A program made the translations under genes and the position numbers. From contig NZ_DS989813.1 of the NCBI RefSeq assembly GCF_000155775.1, positions 141,344 to 203,041 of the forward strand: DNA of 61,698 nt. Reading direction: 5' to 3'. A model generated the notes under the pieces. That model made no database searches and had not been told where the DNA came from. It saw nothing but the letters and a program-made list of their open reading frames with translations. This stretch comes from Glaciecola sp. HTCC2999 (GTDB taxonomy: Bacteria; Pseudomonadota; Gammaproteobacteria; Enterobacterales; Alteromonadaceae). Every line of letters begins with the position of its first letter. Positions within the stretch are counted from its first letter, which is position 1. Below, piece by piece: positions 35,357-44,403 of this stretch.

Positions 35357-36820
35357 ATGAGCGATAAAATTCCCATTAAAGTCATCCCAACCGATGCAAG
35401 TGGGCGCAAAAAAATCCCAGAAAAAGTCACCATCAAACCATCACATGATACTGATGTAGGCATTTATCCTGCTCGCTCACAAATTTATGTGCGGGCAGTC
35501 AAAGGCACTTTAGAGACATTTCGACGCTTATTTGGGTTTATCTTTTTAGGTATATTCGCACTGATCCCATGGCTTCAATATAATAACCAACAAGCTATCT
35601 TATTTGATATCCCTGAACAGCGTTTTAACTTATTTGCGATTACCCTGTGGCCACAAGACCTCACTGTATTAGCCTATATTTTTATTGTTGGTGCGTTCGC
35701 GTTATTTTTCATCACCACCTTTGCCGGACGTGTGTGGTGTGGGTTTATGTGTCCACAAACGACATGGACCTATATGTATATTTGGATTGAGGAAAAAATT
35801 GAAGGAAGCGCAAACAAGCGCATGAAACTCGATCAACGCAAGATGGATGCTGATAAATTTATTCGTAAAGCTCTCAAACATACTGCCTGGGTTGCTGTCG
35901 CACTGCTAACCTCATTAACGTTTGTCGGGTACTTTACCCCCATTGATGAATTGTTTATTGATTTTTTTACCTTTCAAACCAGTTTTTGGATAAGTTTTTG
36001 GGTGTTATTTTTCACCTTTTGCACCTATGGTAATGCTGGTTGGATGCGCGAAATCATGTGTATTCACATGTGTCCTTATGCGCGTTTTCAATCCGCTATG
36101 TTTGACAAAGATACATTTACGGTTGCCTATGATGCTAGGCGTGGAGAAGGCCGAGGACCTCGATCACGCAAAACCACACCTGAACAACGCGAAGAAAAAG
36201 GCCTAGGCGACTGTATTGATTGTAATTTATGTGTGCAAGTCTGCCCTACCGGTATTGATATTAGAAACGGTCTACAATATGAATGTATCAACTGCGGAGC
36301 ATGCGTCGATGCCTGTAATGGTGTGATGGATAAAATGGGTTATGACAAAGGCCTAATTAGTTTTACATCTGAACATGAACTTAATGGCGGTACAACAAAA
36401 ATTTTCCGTCCCAAACTCATCGGCTATGCAGTCGTATTGTGTGTTATGGTGGGATTATTAGGCTTAGATTTCGCTCTGCGTAAACCGCTTGAAGTTGATA
36501 TTATTCGTGACCGTAATTCACTTTACCGAGAAACGAATGAAGGGCTTATTGAGAATGTTTACACTCTTAAAGTACTTAACAAATCTCAAACTGAGCAGAC
36601 TTATCGGATTGAAGTTCGAGGCTTAGTCGAAGCGGTCTTTATTGGCGACCAAGAAGTGACTGTCGCAGGGGGTGAGGTCTTCAGTTTACCTATCAGTGTC
36701 GCCACTGATGCTTATAATTTAGAACAGGCCGTCACCGAAATTAGCTTTTATGTGTCGACGGTACAAAATGATGGTACATTAGTGGAAATAGAAGAACCCA
36801 GTAAGTTTTTATACCGTTAA
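35357..36820 (+). CDS. ccoG: Cytochrome c oxidase accessory protein CcoG (FixG-like)
   Basis: A 487-residue inner-membrane iron-sulfur protein that helps deliver copper to cbb3-type cytochrome oxidase, probably by reducing copper. It has about five membrane helices (for example FGFIFLGIFALIPWL and FWISFWVLFFTFCTYG). A conserved CGFMCPQTTWTYMY segment and two 4Fe-4S motifs follow (CIDCNLCVQVCPTG and CINCGACVDACNG). After the last helix comes a periplasmic immunoglobulin-like domain with LNKSQTEQTYRIEVRGL. The rest of the ccoNOPQ set is not in this window. The stop overlaps the srkA start (TAATG), suggesting coupling. Confidence 0.95.
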   Translation: MSDKIPIKVIPTDASGRKKIPEKVTIKPSHDTDVGIYPARSQIYVRAVKGTLETFRRLFGFIFLGIFALIPWLQYNNQQAILFDIPEQRFNLFAITLWPQDLTVLAYIFIVGAFALFFITTFAGRVWCGFMCPQTTWTYMYIWIEEKIEGSANKRMKLDQRKMDADKFIRKALKHTAWVAVALLTSLTFVGYFTPIDELFIDFFTFQTSFWISFWVLFFTFCTYGNAGWMREIMCIHMCPYARFQSAMFDKDTFTVAYDARRGEGRGPRSRKTTPEQREEKGLGDCIDCNLCVQVCPTGIDIRNGLQYECINCGACVDACNGVMDKMGYDKGLISFTSEHELNGGTTKIFRPKLIGYAVVLCVMVGLLGLDFALRKPLEVDIIRDRNSLYRETNEGLIENVYTLKVLNKSQTEQTYRIEVRGLVEAVFIGDQEVTVAGGEVFSLPISVATDAYNLEQAVTEISFYVSTVQNDGTLVEIEEPSKFLYR

Positions 36821-37839
36821 TGAATCAATTACCTCCTCAAACACACTCATCGGGTTTATCTAATACCGATGAGTGTGTCGATTTTAGTTTTGCCAACCTC
36901 AACCCTGATGTGATTTTGGATGCCTTAGAAAGCATTGATATCCAAGTCGCTACCGGTCTACTGGCACTGAATAGCTATGAGAATCGCGTTTATCAATTTG
37001 CTGATGACCACCAGCGTTATGTGGTGAAATTTTACCGTGCTGGTCGCTGGACTGATACTCAAATTCAAGAGGAACATGACTTTGCGCTAGAACTAGCAAG
37101 TAACGAGATCCCATTAGTTGCACCTTGCGTCATTAATGGCAATACCTTACATCATTATCAAGACACCCGTTTTGCATTATTTCCGTCTGTCGGCGGACGT
37201 CAATTTGAAGTGGATAATCTTGATCAGCTTGAGTGGATGGGACGTTTTATCGGACGAATGCACCGTGTAGCCCAATCATCACCGTTTGTTTATCGCGCAC
37301 CGTTAAATGCATCAACCCATCTACAAACTCCGTTGATTCAGTTACAACACAGTCAGCTAGTGCCTTCTCACTTACAAACCGCTTTTTTCGCTATTCTCAA
37401 TCCAGTTATCGAAGCAACAACTGAACTATACCAACCAAAAAATGAACTGATCCGGCTGCATGGCGATTGTCATCCAGGCAATATACTGTGGCGCGATGGC
37501 CCTAGTTTTGTGGATCTAGATGATTGTCGCATGGGGCCCGCAGTACAAGATTTGTGGATGATGCTATCAGGTGATAAGCACCAACAATTTATCCAGCTTG
37601 ATACCTTGATTGAAGCCTACGATGAGTTTCATACGTTTGCCCCAGAACAAACCCAATTAATCGAGCCACTGCGAGCCATGCGGATGGTACATTACATGGC
37701 ATGGCTCTCTGAACGCTGGCAAGATCCGGCGTTTCCCCAAGCATTCCCTTGGTTTGCCGAAGATAAGTATTGGGAAGGGCAGATCCTAGCGTTAAAAGAA
37801 CAAATGTCTGCACTCCAAGAAGCCCCTATTCGCTTATAA
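36820..37839 (+). CDS. srkA: Stress response kinase SrkA (YihE)
   Basis: A 339-residue cytosolic Ser/Thr protein kinase of the aminoglycoside-phosphotransferase fold, known in E. coli to protect against programmed death under stress. Typical elements are LLALNSYENRVYQFAD, the Lys of YVVKFYRAGRW, FALFPSVGGRQFE, the catalytic loop LHGDCHPGNILWRDG and the metal-binding VDLDDCRMGPAVQDLW. It overlaps ccoG by one base. In E. coli srkA is followed directly by dsbA; here a riboswitch and btuB lie between them. Confidence 0.93.
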   Translation: MNQLPPQTHSSGLSNTDECVDFSFANLNPDVILDALESIDIQVATGLLALNSYENRVYQFADDHQRYVVKFYRAGRWTDTQIQEEHDFALELASNEIPLVAPCVINGNTLHHYQDTRFALFPSVGGRQFEVDNLDQLEWMGRFIGRMHRVAQSSPFVYRAPLNASTHLQTPLIQLQHSQLVPSHLQTAFFAILNPVIEATTELYQPKNELIRLHGDCHPGNILWRDGPSFVDLDDCRMGPAVQDLWMMLSGDKHQQFIQLDTLIEAYDEFHTFAPEQTQLIEPLRAMRMVHYMAWLSERWQDPAFPQAFPWFAEDKYWEGQILALKEQMSALQEAPIRL

Positions 37840-37937
37840 ATAATGGTTAGTAATTCATAGTTAGTAGCGCATGTTTTTTGCCTAAACTTGTCGTCTGACC
37901 ATCCGCTTTGCCTGTAGCCCCACATCTTCTTCTAGGC

Positions 37938-37943
37938 TATAAT
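37938..37943 (+). promoter_or_regulatory. -10 hexamer before the cobalamin riboswitch
   Basis: TATAAT at 37938-37943 lies about 10 bases before the first conserved riboswitch element. No good -35 is seen at 17 bases (TAGCCC). The stretch 37840-37937 after srkA contains no other feature I can support. Confidence 0.55.
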
Positions 37944-37949
37944 CCGCTT

Positions 37950-38160
37950 TGCTTAGGTGCTACCTCATATTGAGACCAGTTAAACGGGAAAAAAGTGAAA
38001 TGCTTTTGCTGCCCCCGCAACGGTAAAATAAGGTCACCCTCATTCATATCGAGTGTCGTCTTTGCGACAATCTCTTGCCACTGTTTAATTACGGGAAGGC
38101 GAATGATGGGTTTGTGAATGCTTACTATCACAACTTATTGAGCCCGGATACCGGCCTATG
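37950..38160 (+). ncRNA. Cobalamin (B12) riboswitch
   Basis: The region carries the conserved landmarks of the cobalamin aptamer in order. These are AGGTGCTACC in the first stem, the CCAGTTAAACGGGAA element near 37975-37989, the core GCTGCCCCCGCAACGGTAA near 38008-38026, a GCCACTG/CGGGAAGGCG pair near 38077-38102, and the B12 box GAGCCCGGATACCGGCC at 38140-38156. It is followed at 38201-38219 by a hairpin CCTGTTC/GAACAGG just before the btuB ribosome region, a plausible expression platform. Adenosylcobalamin binding would reduce expression of the downstream B12 receptor. Confidence 0.95.
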
Positions 38161-38237
38161 CATTGATAACGTCATACTCTGTGATGTTGCGATTATTTAC
38201 CCTGTTCGGTGGGAACAGGCTCTGGAATTTACTTACC

Positions 38238-40201
38238 ATGACATTTCACAAATACGCTCTTCGTGCTGCTATCAGCGGTGCTCTTTCTTGTGCCTTATTG
38301 ATGACCACTGTCGCACATGCACAAAATACAAACGAACCACTGGAAACCATTGTTGTATCAGGCTCTCATAGTGCCATGTCGATAGCACAACTTGCTGGCA
38401 ATGTATCAGTAATGACGGCAGCTGAGATTGCCAACAGCCAGGCTGCTTTTGTTTCTGAACTATTAGTCCAGTTCGCTGGCGTAGATATCTCAACCAACGG
38501 TGGTGTTGGTCAATTTGCTGAGCTGCGTTTGCGTGGCAGTGAAACTAACCATATTTTAGTCCTACTTGATGGTATTGCGATCAATGATCAGGGGCAAGGC
38601 GGATTGGTTGATTTAGCCCATTTATCGACGCAAAACATTGCCCGTATTGAACTGTATCGCGGTGCACAAAGCGCGCTATGGGGCGATGGCGCAGTCGGTG
38701 GCGTACTTAATATCATTACTCAAAGCGGCGCTGATAACGATACAACCACGCATTCACTTAAAGCGGGATTGGGAACGAAAAACACCCAACAACTTCATTA
38801 CCAACAACAGGGCCAATTCACTGATGGTCACTACGGGTTAACTGTCAGTCGTCAACAGACCGATGGCCAAAATATCAGTATCGTTGATGGGAATACCGAA
38901 AAAGATGGCTATCAAAATACCTCTATGAGTGCCCAACTTGGTTATGTCGTTAACCATGAGCATACTGTGAGCGCGGTACTACATAACATCGACTATCTGA
39001 CGATGTTTGATGCGACAGATTTTGTCACCACAGGTTTACCGGTAGACGCTGATAACGTCACCGATGGTCGTCAACAAAGCGCAGCGCTTCGCTGGGCGTT
39101 TACCCCGACAGGCATCACTAGCAATCGTTATTCTTATACTTTAGATTCATCCGCTAAATATCATCGTAATTTTGTAGAAAATACTAGTAGCGGTGCATTA
39201 TCGGGGTTAACCGATGCTAAAACAGTATCACTTCGTTCAGTGGCTCGCCTCGCCTCTAATAATGGGCTGACGCGTCAGTATCATATTGGGTTAAGTGCGG
39301 ATAAAACGGATTTTGAACAACGTGGTCCGTCTGGTTTTGGTGATCCAAACCAATCACAACGCATTGAAAGTCATAGTATTTTCGGTGATGCCGTGATCGC
39401 TTTATCTGACAACATTTATACAAATAGTTCTATTCGCTACACCGATAATAGTGAATTTGATGCGGCGATTGATTATCGTATTGGTGCGAATTACCAAAAT
39501 TCAGATAAGTTGACGTGGTTTGCCAGTATCGGACGAGCCAGTAAAAACCCGTCTTTTACGGAACGCTTTGGCTTTTTTGCTGGTACTTTCCAAGGTAACC
39601 CCAATTTAAAACCTGAGCAGTCTAGCAATATAGAAATAGGACTTAGAAGTAAGTATGTACTAGCTAACAGTCAACTTAACCAACAAATTAATGTGTTTGT
39701 AGGTAAGTTGGAAAACGAAATCAATGGCTTTGTATATGATGCACAAACGGGTAACTTTACTTCCGATAATGTCGCGGGTACCAGTGATCGTAGCGGAATA
39801 GAATGGGAACTTTCATGGATAAGTGCCGATGTCTCCATTAATGCTTCTTACAGTTATTTAGATGCTTCTCAAGGTGATGAGGAAACGGTAGAACTGCGTC
39901 GTGCCCGTCATAATGGGTCGATAAATATGTCCTACACGGTGACCCCAACAATGAGCACGTATGTCAGTGCAAGTTATGTCGGCAGCAAATCGGATCAATT
40001 CTTCCCACCTACCCTGAACCATCGAAAATCATTGGTTTGCGAGCGTATTGGCTAGTGAATGCGAATCTTACATACCAAATTTCATCCGCGTTAAATGTCA
40101 GTGCGAAAGTGGATAATCTATTTGATCATGGATATCAAGATATCGTGGGTTATCGTGGTCTTGAGCGCAAAGCCATGCTTGCGGTGAAATATCAATGGTA
40201 A
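38238..40201 (+). pseudogene. btuB: TonB-dependent vitamin B12 receptor BtuB, frameshifted
   Basis: An outer-membrane cobalamin receptor: signal peptide (ISGALSCALLMTTVAHA), TonB box region LETIVVSGSHS, plug domain (DISTNGGVGQFAELRLRGSE, ILVLLDGIAINDQG) and a 22-strand barrel. The B12 riboswitch upstream supports the name. The reading frame breaks near 40007. There the frame passes from DQFFPP into a false tail ending at 40055. The adjacent frame gives YPEPSKIIGLRAYWLVNANL and then a normal barrel end (VDNLFDHGYQDI, LAVKYQW, stop at 40201). One missing C in CCCACC(C)TACCC would restore FFPPYPEPSK. About 65 C-terminal residues, including the last strands, are lost in the frame as written. It is a recent mutation or an assembly error; the rest is intact. 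Confidence 0.9.
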
Positions 40202-40416
40202 TATAGCATCATAGTTTAGCAGCGGTTATTACGTATCGTTTATCGTACGAGAATGAGCACTTTCTCTTAGATTAAGCCATGATTCAGCTTGTCAGTGTAT
40301 ACTTAACGTATCAAATTATGTATATGCTGACATTTTTTGTCACAATCTCTGGTTTCATTCCCCTTCGAGCCTGTGTATTATCAGCATCAATTCCACCTTT
40401 ATAAGCGAATATCAAT

Positions 40417-41049
40417 ATGAAAAAATTGTTTACCAGTATGTTATTTGTCATTGTCAGTGCATTAATAGCTTCACAAGCTGCCGCGCAAATCCGGTTTGTT
40501 GAAGGTGAGCACTATAAAGTGATCAGCAGCCAAGCTACAGCAACCCCCGAAGTAAAAGAATTCTTTTCTTTTTGGTGCCCGCATTGTTTCAACTTTGAAC
40601 CGTTAGTTGTGCAAATGAAAAAGAAGCTGGACCCGAGTGTAACGTTTGAAAAAGTGCATGTGAACTTCATGGGTTTTGCTGGCAAAGATTTACAAGATGA
40701 TGTCACCAAAGCCATGATGATTGGCCAAGCGCTGAAAAAATCTGAACAAGTCAATGCTGCCATCTTTAACTATATTCATCGTCAACGTGGCAAAATCACT
40801 AGCTCAGATGATGTACGAAGTATATTAAGTGTCAATGGAATTGACCCTGCTGAGTACGATAAAATGAATAAAAGTTTTGCTGTGAACTCTATGTTGAAAA
40901 AGAACAACAAGGCCATCAGTGAGTATCGCCGATTTGTGAGTGGTGTGCCTAACTTCATCGTTAATGGTAAATACCAAGCACAATTCACCCGTGATATGAC
41001 AGCCGATGACATGGTTGATCTAATCGTGTTTCTATCTGAAATGAAATAG
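40417..41049 (+). CDS. dsbA: Thiol:disulfide interchange protein DsbA
   Basis: A 210-residue periplasmic oxidase that introduces disulfide bonds into secreted proteins and is re-oxidised by DsbB. The signal peptide is MKKLFTSMLFVIVSALIASQAAA. The thioredoxin fold carries the active site Cys53-Pro-His-Cys56 in FSFWCPHCFNFEP, the helical insert, and the cis-Pro loop in VSGVPNFIVNGKYQ. Length equals that of E. coli DsbA (208). It follows btuB after a 215-base gap in which I see no clear promoter or terminator. In E. coli it follows srkA directly. Confidence 0.96.
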   Translation: MKKLFTSMLFVIVSALIASQAAAQIRFVEGEHYKVISSQATATPEVKEFFSFWCPHCFNFEPLVVQMKKKLDPSVTFEKVHVNFMGFAGKDLQDDVTKAMMIGQALKKSEQVNAAIFNYIHRQRGKITSSDDVRSILSVNGIDPAEYDKMNKSFAVNSMLKKNNKAISEYRRFVSGVPNFIVNGKYQAQFTRDMTADDMVDLIVFLSEMK

Positions 41050-41087
41050 TCTTTACTTCATTGTAAATACAATTGGGAGTGTAATAC

Positions 41088-41489
41088 ATGAGTGGCGAAA
41101 CGAATCTAACTAAGTTATTAGCCAGTATGTCTCCGGCATGCGATAACATGATGTATGGCTTTGCCACTCTCCCGTCAAAAGATGCTCAAGGGCTATCTTT
41201 TGTGCCCAAGTGTATGTTTCAAGAAGATGAAGGTATCACTGTTATCGCCACCATTGATCAGTTAGTCGATAACAATATTGAGTGTATGGGACCGTTTGCG
41301 TGTATTACCCTTACCGTCCACTCATCACTTGAAGCGGTGGGGCTAACAGCTGCCTTTGCTACCGCACTGGGTAAAGCTGATATCAGTGCCAACGTGGTAG
41401 CGGCTTACTACCATGACCATATCTTTGTGGCATGGGAAGACAGAGACAGTGCGATGGCGACGTTGAATGCGTTACCTGAGCATAATTAA
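41088..41489 (+). CDS. ACT-like DUF2241 domain protein
   Basis: A 133-residue cytosolic protein of the DUF2241/ACT-like group. It shows NLTKLLASMSPACDNMMYGF, the middle ITLTVHSSLEAVGLTAAFAT and the end ANVVAAYYHDHIFVAWEDRD. ACT-type folds often bind amino acids, but no ligand is known for this family. GGGAGTG precedes the ATG. It lies 38 bases after dsbA, so may be cotranscribed. Its last bases overlap the convergent TPR gene by 4 bases. Confidence 0.8.
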   Translation: MSGETNLTKLLASMSPACDNMMYGFATLPSKDAQGLSFVPKCMFQEDEGITVIATIDQLVDNNIECMGPFACITLTVHSSLEAVGLTAAFATALGKADISANVVAAYYHDHIFVAWEDRDSAMATLNALPEHN

Positions 41490-42802
41490 TCTGCTGCTAT
41501 AACCGTCTCATTTTGTTTAAACGAGCGTTGTTCCCCACTCACAAATTTCTGCCATTGTTCAGCCATCTTTTGACTAGATTTAAATGACTCAGCTTGAGCT
41601 AGTTGATCTAAAGATTTAGCAAACTCACGCTTGTTATAGTAAGCCATACCCAGAACTAAATGTATCGTTCCTTGATTACGCAGGCTCCCTTTTTTAATGG
41701 CAAGTTCAGCACTTTCAATCGCCAAATCAAATTCATCAATGTTTAATAACAACTGACTTAATTGGGCATAGATTTCGCCATCATTTGATAACGCCGCCGC
41801 AGCTTGCATTACCGGCACAGCTTTATCGATTTCCTTAGCTAATTGATAACATTGTCCTAGGAATTTCAAGTTACGTAAATTCTCTTCCAAAATACCGTTA
41901 TTCATTGCTTGCAACATCATCTCAGCACACTTGTAAGGGGCTTTGTGATAGTAGTATAGCTGTGCCATATTAAAGATGTCAGACGCTTTTTCTAAATAGC
42001 CTTGTTGCTTTGCAGCTTCCATAATACCAAGTTGATGCTTCTCCATTCCAAGCTCTCCATACATCCCAGCTAGCTGAATCCAATACTTAGGTTCATCAAA
42101 AAGCTTCACCATTTTGACTAAGATATCTTTCACTTTTTCAGGTTGTTTTAACTCATAATAAATCGCACGTTGGAGGATCAGCCAACCTTCGTCTGGGATC
42201 ATGCCTGCTGCTTCTTTATTTTTTACAGCTTGAGTGACAAACTTACCAGCCTGCTCATATTGCTTATCTTGATAATAGGCTTGGGCTTTGATAAATAAAT
42301 GCTTTGGTGGCACGTCACCCACATTTAAGTATTCCCAGCGTTCTAAGAAGTGAATAGAGTCTTTATAGTTACCTTGCATCAATGACAATTGCGCAAGCGT
42401 AAATAATGTACTTTGTTCAAAGGATTCAGGTATACCAGGCTCTTCTATTACTTTTTTAAACGACTCTAGCGCGTTATCAGCTTGCTCAAGATTATAGTAA
42501 ATGAAGCCATAAAAGTTATATAGCATGGCTATTTCGTAACTATTCATCGAGCTTTTTTTATCTTCAATGTCTTTTAATGCTGCAAATGCTTCTTGCGGCT
42601 GATCATTGTCAGCAAACGATTGAGCACGAGCGAGTTGCTCATAGACTTTTCCACGTAGTGTAGGTACACGACGAGTCTTTTTTTCACTGGCTTTTTGCGT
42701 ATCCGCATTTACGTTGGCGGAAACAGAGAAAGATAATGCAGGTAAAGTGATGATAGTACCGACGCACAATGCCATTACTATAGTATGAAAGAAACGAGTC
42801 AT
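41486..42802 (-). CDS. TPR-repeat periplasmic protein of the TonB2 cluster
   Basis: A 438-residue secreted protein with a signal peptide (TIVMALCVGTIITLPALSFSVSA) and many tetratricopeptide-type helix pairs, for example AMLYNFYGFIYYNLEQADNA and GTIHLVLGMAYYNKREFAKS. TPR proteins are a regular last member of Vibrio/Shewanella TonB2 clusters and may stabilise the complex. I chose the ATG at 42802 because AAGGAG lies 8 bases before it and the signal peptide begins there; the longer frame overlaps tonB. It is the last gene of the DUF3450-ttpC-exbB-exbD-tonB operon, 11 bases after tonB. Confidence 0.88.
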   Translation of the reverse strand: MTRFFHTIVMALCVGTIITLPALSFSVSANVNADTQKASEKKTRRVPTLRGKVYEQLARAQSFADNDQPQEAFAALKDIEDKKSSMNSYEIAMLYNFYGFIYYNLEQADNALESFKKVIEEPGIPESFEQSTLFTLAQLSLMQGNYKDSIHFLERWEYLNVGDVPPKHLFIKAQAYYQDKQYEQAGKFVTQAVKNKEAAGMIPDEGWLILQRAIYYELKQPEKVKDILVKMVKLFDEPKYWIQLAGMYGELGMEKHQLGIMEAAKQQGYLEKASDIFNMAQLYYYHKAPYKCAEMMLQAMNNGILEENLRNLKFLGQCYQLAKEIDKAVPVMQAAAALSNDGEIYAQLSQLLLNIDEFDLAIESAELAIKKGSLRNQGTIHLVLGMAYYNKREFAKSLDQLAQAESFKSSQKMAEQWQKFVSGEQRSFKQNETVIAAD

Positions 42803-42812
42803 GAAAATCTCC

Positions 42813-43424
42813 TTAACCATCGATTTTAAATGTAATACGGTTTTGCACACCTGATACCTCGGTTGCGACACCATTGACTACACGCGGCTTATACTTGAAT
42901 TTTTTAGCCGCATCAATTGCTGCTTGCTCAAATATACCTTGTGGTTGAGCTTCTATAACGAAGGGGTCTTTGACTGCGCCAATAGTATTCACCGTAAACT
43001 CAACAATCACAAAACCCTCAATGCCACGCTGTAATGCACGGCGTGGGTATACAGGTGCAACTTTAACTATAGGCAAATACTCACCATCACCCGACTCCAA
43101 ACCTAATCCACCGTCAAGTGATACATCTGTAGCAACCTCAGCAGCGAAGTTCATACCTGCCCCCTCAGCATCAGGTGAAGGCGCATCCATTTGTGGTGTT
43201 TCCATCTGTGGAGGCGGTTCCTCGGGCTGAGGCGGTTTCTTCGGTTTACGATCCTTTTTTTCAACCGCTTCTTCTTTTTTGACTCGAACAAAATCCATGA
43301 CGCTACCCTTTGGTGGTTCGGTTAGCGCACTGCCCCCACTTTTAATCAGAGATTGCATCAAAAAGAATAGACCTAGGGTTATTACAGCCGAGACAAATAT
43401 TGCAATGATAAAACGTGAAATCAT
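42813..43424 (-). CDS. tonB2: TonB2-type energy transducer
   Basis: A 203-residue inner-membrane protein spanning the periplasm to energise outer-membrane receptors. It has an N-terminal membrane helix (FIIAIFVSAVITLGLFFLM), a Lys-Pro/Glu-Pro linker (KKPPQPEEPPPQ) and the C-terminal domain (YPRRALQRGIEGFVIVEFTV, then AAIDAAKKFKYKPRVVNG). The TonB2 class is shorter than E. coli TonB (239), matching this protein and its neighbours. It starts 4 bases after exbD. Confidence 0.93.
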   Translation of the reverse strand: MISRFIIAIFVSAVITLGLFFLMQSLIKSGGSALTEPPKGSVMDFVRVKKEEAVEKKDRKPKKPPQPEEPPPQMETPQMDAPSPDAEGAGMNFAAEVATDVSLDGGLGLESGDGEYLPIVKVAPVYPRRALQRGIEGFVIVEFTVNTIGAVKDPFVIEAQPQGIFEQAAIDAAKKFKYKPRVVNGVATEVSGVQNRITFKIDG

Positions 43425-43428
43425 AAGG

Positions 43429-43836
43429 TTATGGCTCTTGGGCAGCTATCGACACATCATACACACCTGCAGATCGTGATGCGTCCATGACTTTAATTAA
43501 CACATCTGTTGTTGCTTTTTTATCTGCTTGTATCACAACACTGCCTTGAGGATTTTCAGCGCGTAATCGTTCTATATTTGCTTGGACCGCGCGTTCATCG
43601 ATACGGCGCTTGTTGATCCAAATCTCACCTTTATCACTTATTGCAATTAAGATATTCGCACGATCTTTTTTGACAGCCGTAGCGGCATCCGGACGATTGA
43701 CATCAATACCGGCTTCTTTAACAAAAGACGCTGTCACAATGAAAAATATCAACATTATAAATACGACATCTAGCATCGGCGTCATGTCAATCGCAGCTTC
43801 TTCTTCATCAATCAAATTTTGAAAATGTTGTTTCAT
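43429..43836 (-). CDS. exbD2: ExbD-type biopolymer transport protein
   Basis: A 135-residue inner-membrane protein with one helix (DVVFIMLIFFIVTASFV) and a periplasmic domain. It carries the essential membrane aspartate just before the helix (MTPMLDVVF) and the typical INVSRP-like segment, here IDVNRPDAA. It couples the proton gradient to TonB together with ExbB. Spacing to exbB is 30 bases and to tonB 4 bases. Confidence 0.94.
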   Translation of the reverse strand: MKQHFQNLIDEEEAAIDMTPMLDVVFIMLIFFIVTASFVKEAGIDVNRPDAATAVKKDRANILIAISDKGEIWINKRRIDERAVQANIERLRAENPQGSVVIQADKKATTDVLIKVMDASRSAGVYDVSIAAQEP

Positions 43837-43866
43837 ACTTTTACCTGTTATGCCTATAACATCGCA

Positions 43867-44403
43867 TTAAGCTGATGCAGTAGTACGTTTAATTTCGATG
43901 GCATCTTCTAAATGCATGCGTTCAGTTTTGACTTTACGAGTTAACCATGTTGAGGCGAATACGCCTGATAACGCACCCACCATACCGGCCATTGTAGGAA
44001 TAGTGGCTTTAGAAACACCCGATGCCATTGAACGAGCACTGCCTGAACCGGATATAGCCATGACATCAAATACTTCTATCATACCTGTCACTGTACCCAT
44101 CAAACCTAGCAGTGGACACAGCGCAACTAGCGCCTGAATAATAGGAGTGCTGCCATTCAGATTCATGATTAAACGCGATATGATTTTTTGGCGAACTTGT
44201 TCTGCGTTCCAGGACGACTTATCTGATCTTGCTAGCCACTCTTGCATAGCACTACGTTTTTTTGCTTTGTGCCATATAAACACATACAACACACGTTCTA
44301 AAATGAGCATCCACATCACAAAAATAAGTAACCCGATGACCAAGAGTACTTGGCCACCTGTTTCTGTAAAATCGCGAATGGCTTCAAAAAACTCGGTCAT
44401 CAT
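43867..44403 (-). CDS. exbB2: ExbB-type biopolymer transport protein
   Basis: A 178-residue inner-membrane protein with three helices: VLLVIGLLIFVMWMLILERV, then LVALCPLLGLMGTVTGMIEV and MAGMVGALSGVFASTWL. The LLGLMGTVTGMI motif is the hallmark of the MotA/TolQ/ExbB family. It forms the pentameric motor around ExbD. The gene directly abuts ttpC (stop and start adjacent), which encodes a second ExbB-like protein, so the motor here probably has both, as in the Vibrio TonB2 system. Confidence 0.93.
   Translation of the reverse strand: MMTEFFEAIRDFTETGGQVLLVIGLLIFVMWMLILERVLYVFIWHKAKKRSAMQEWLARSDKSSWNAEQVRQKIISRLIMNLNGSTPIIQALVALCPLLGLMGTVTGMIEVFDVMAISGSGSARSMASGVSKATIPTMAGMVGALSGVFASTWLTRKVKTERMHLEDAIEIKRTTASA

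Noticed and set aside
40202-40416. Possible regulatory element or terminator between btuB and dsbA
   Set aside because: Only short, unconvincing inverted sequences are present; nothing could be supported.
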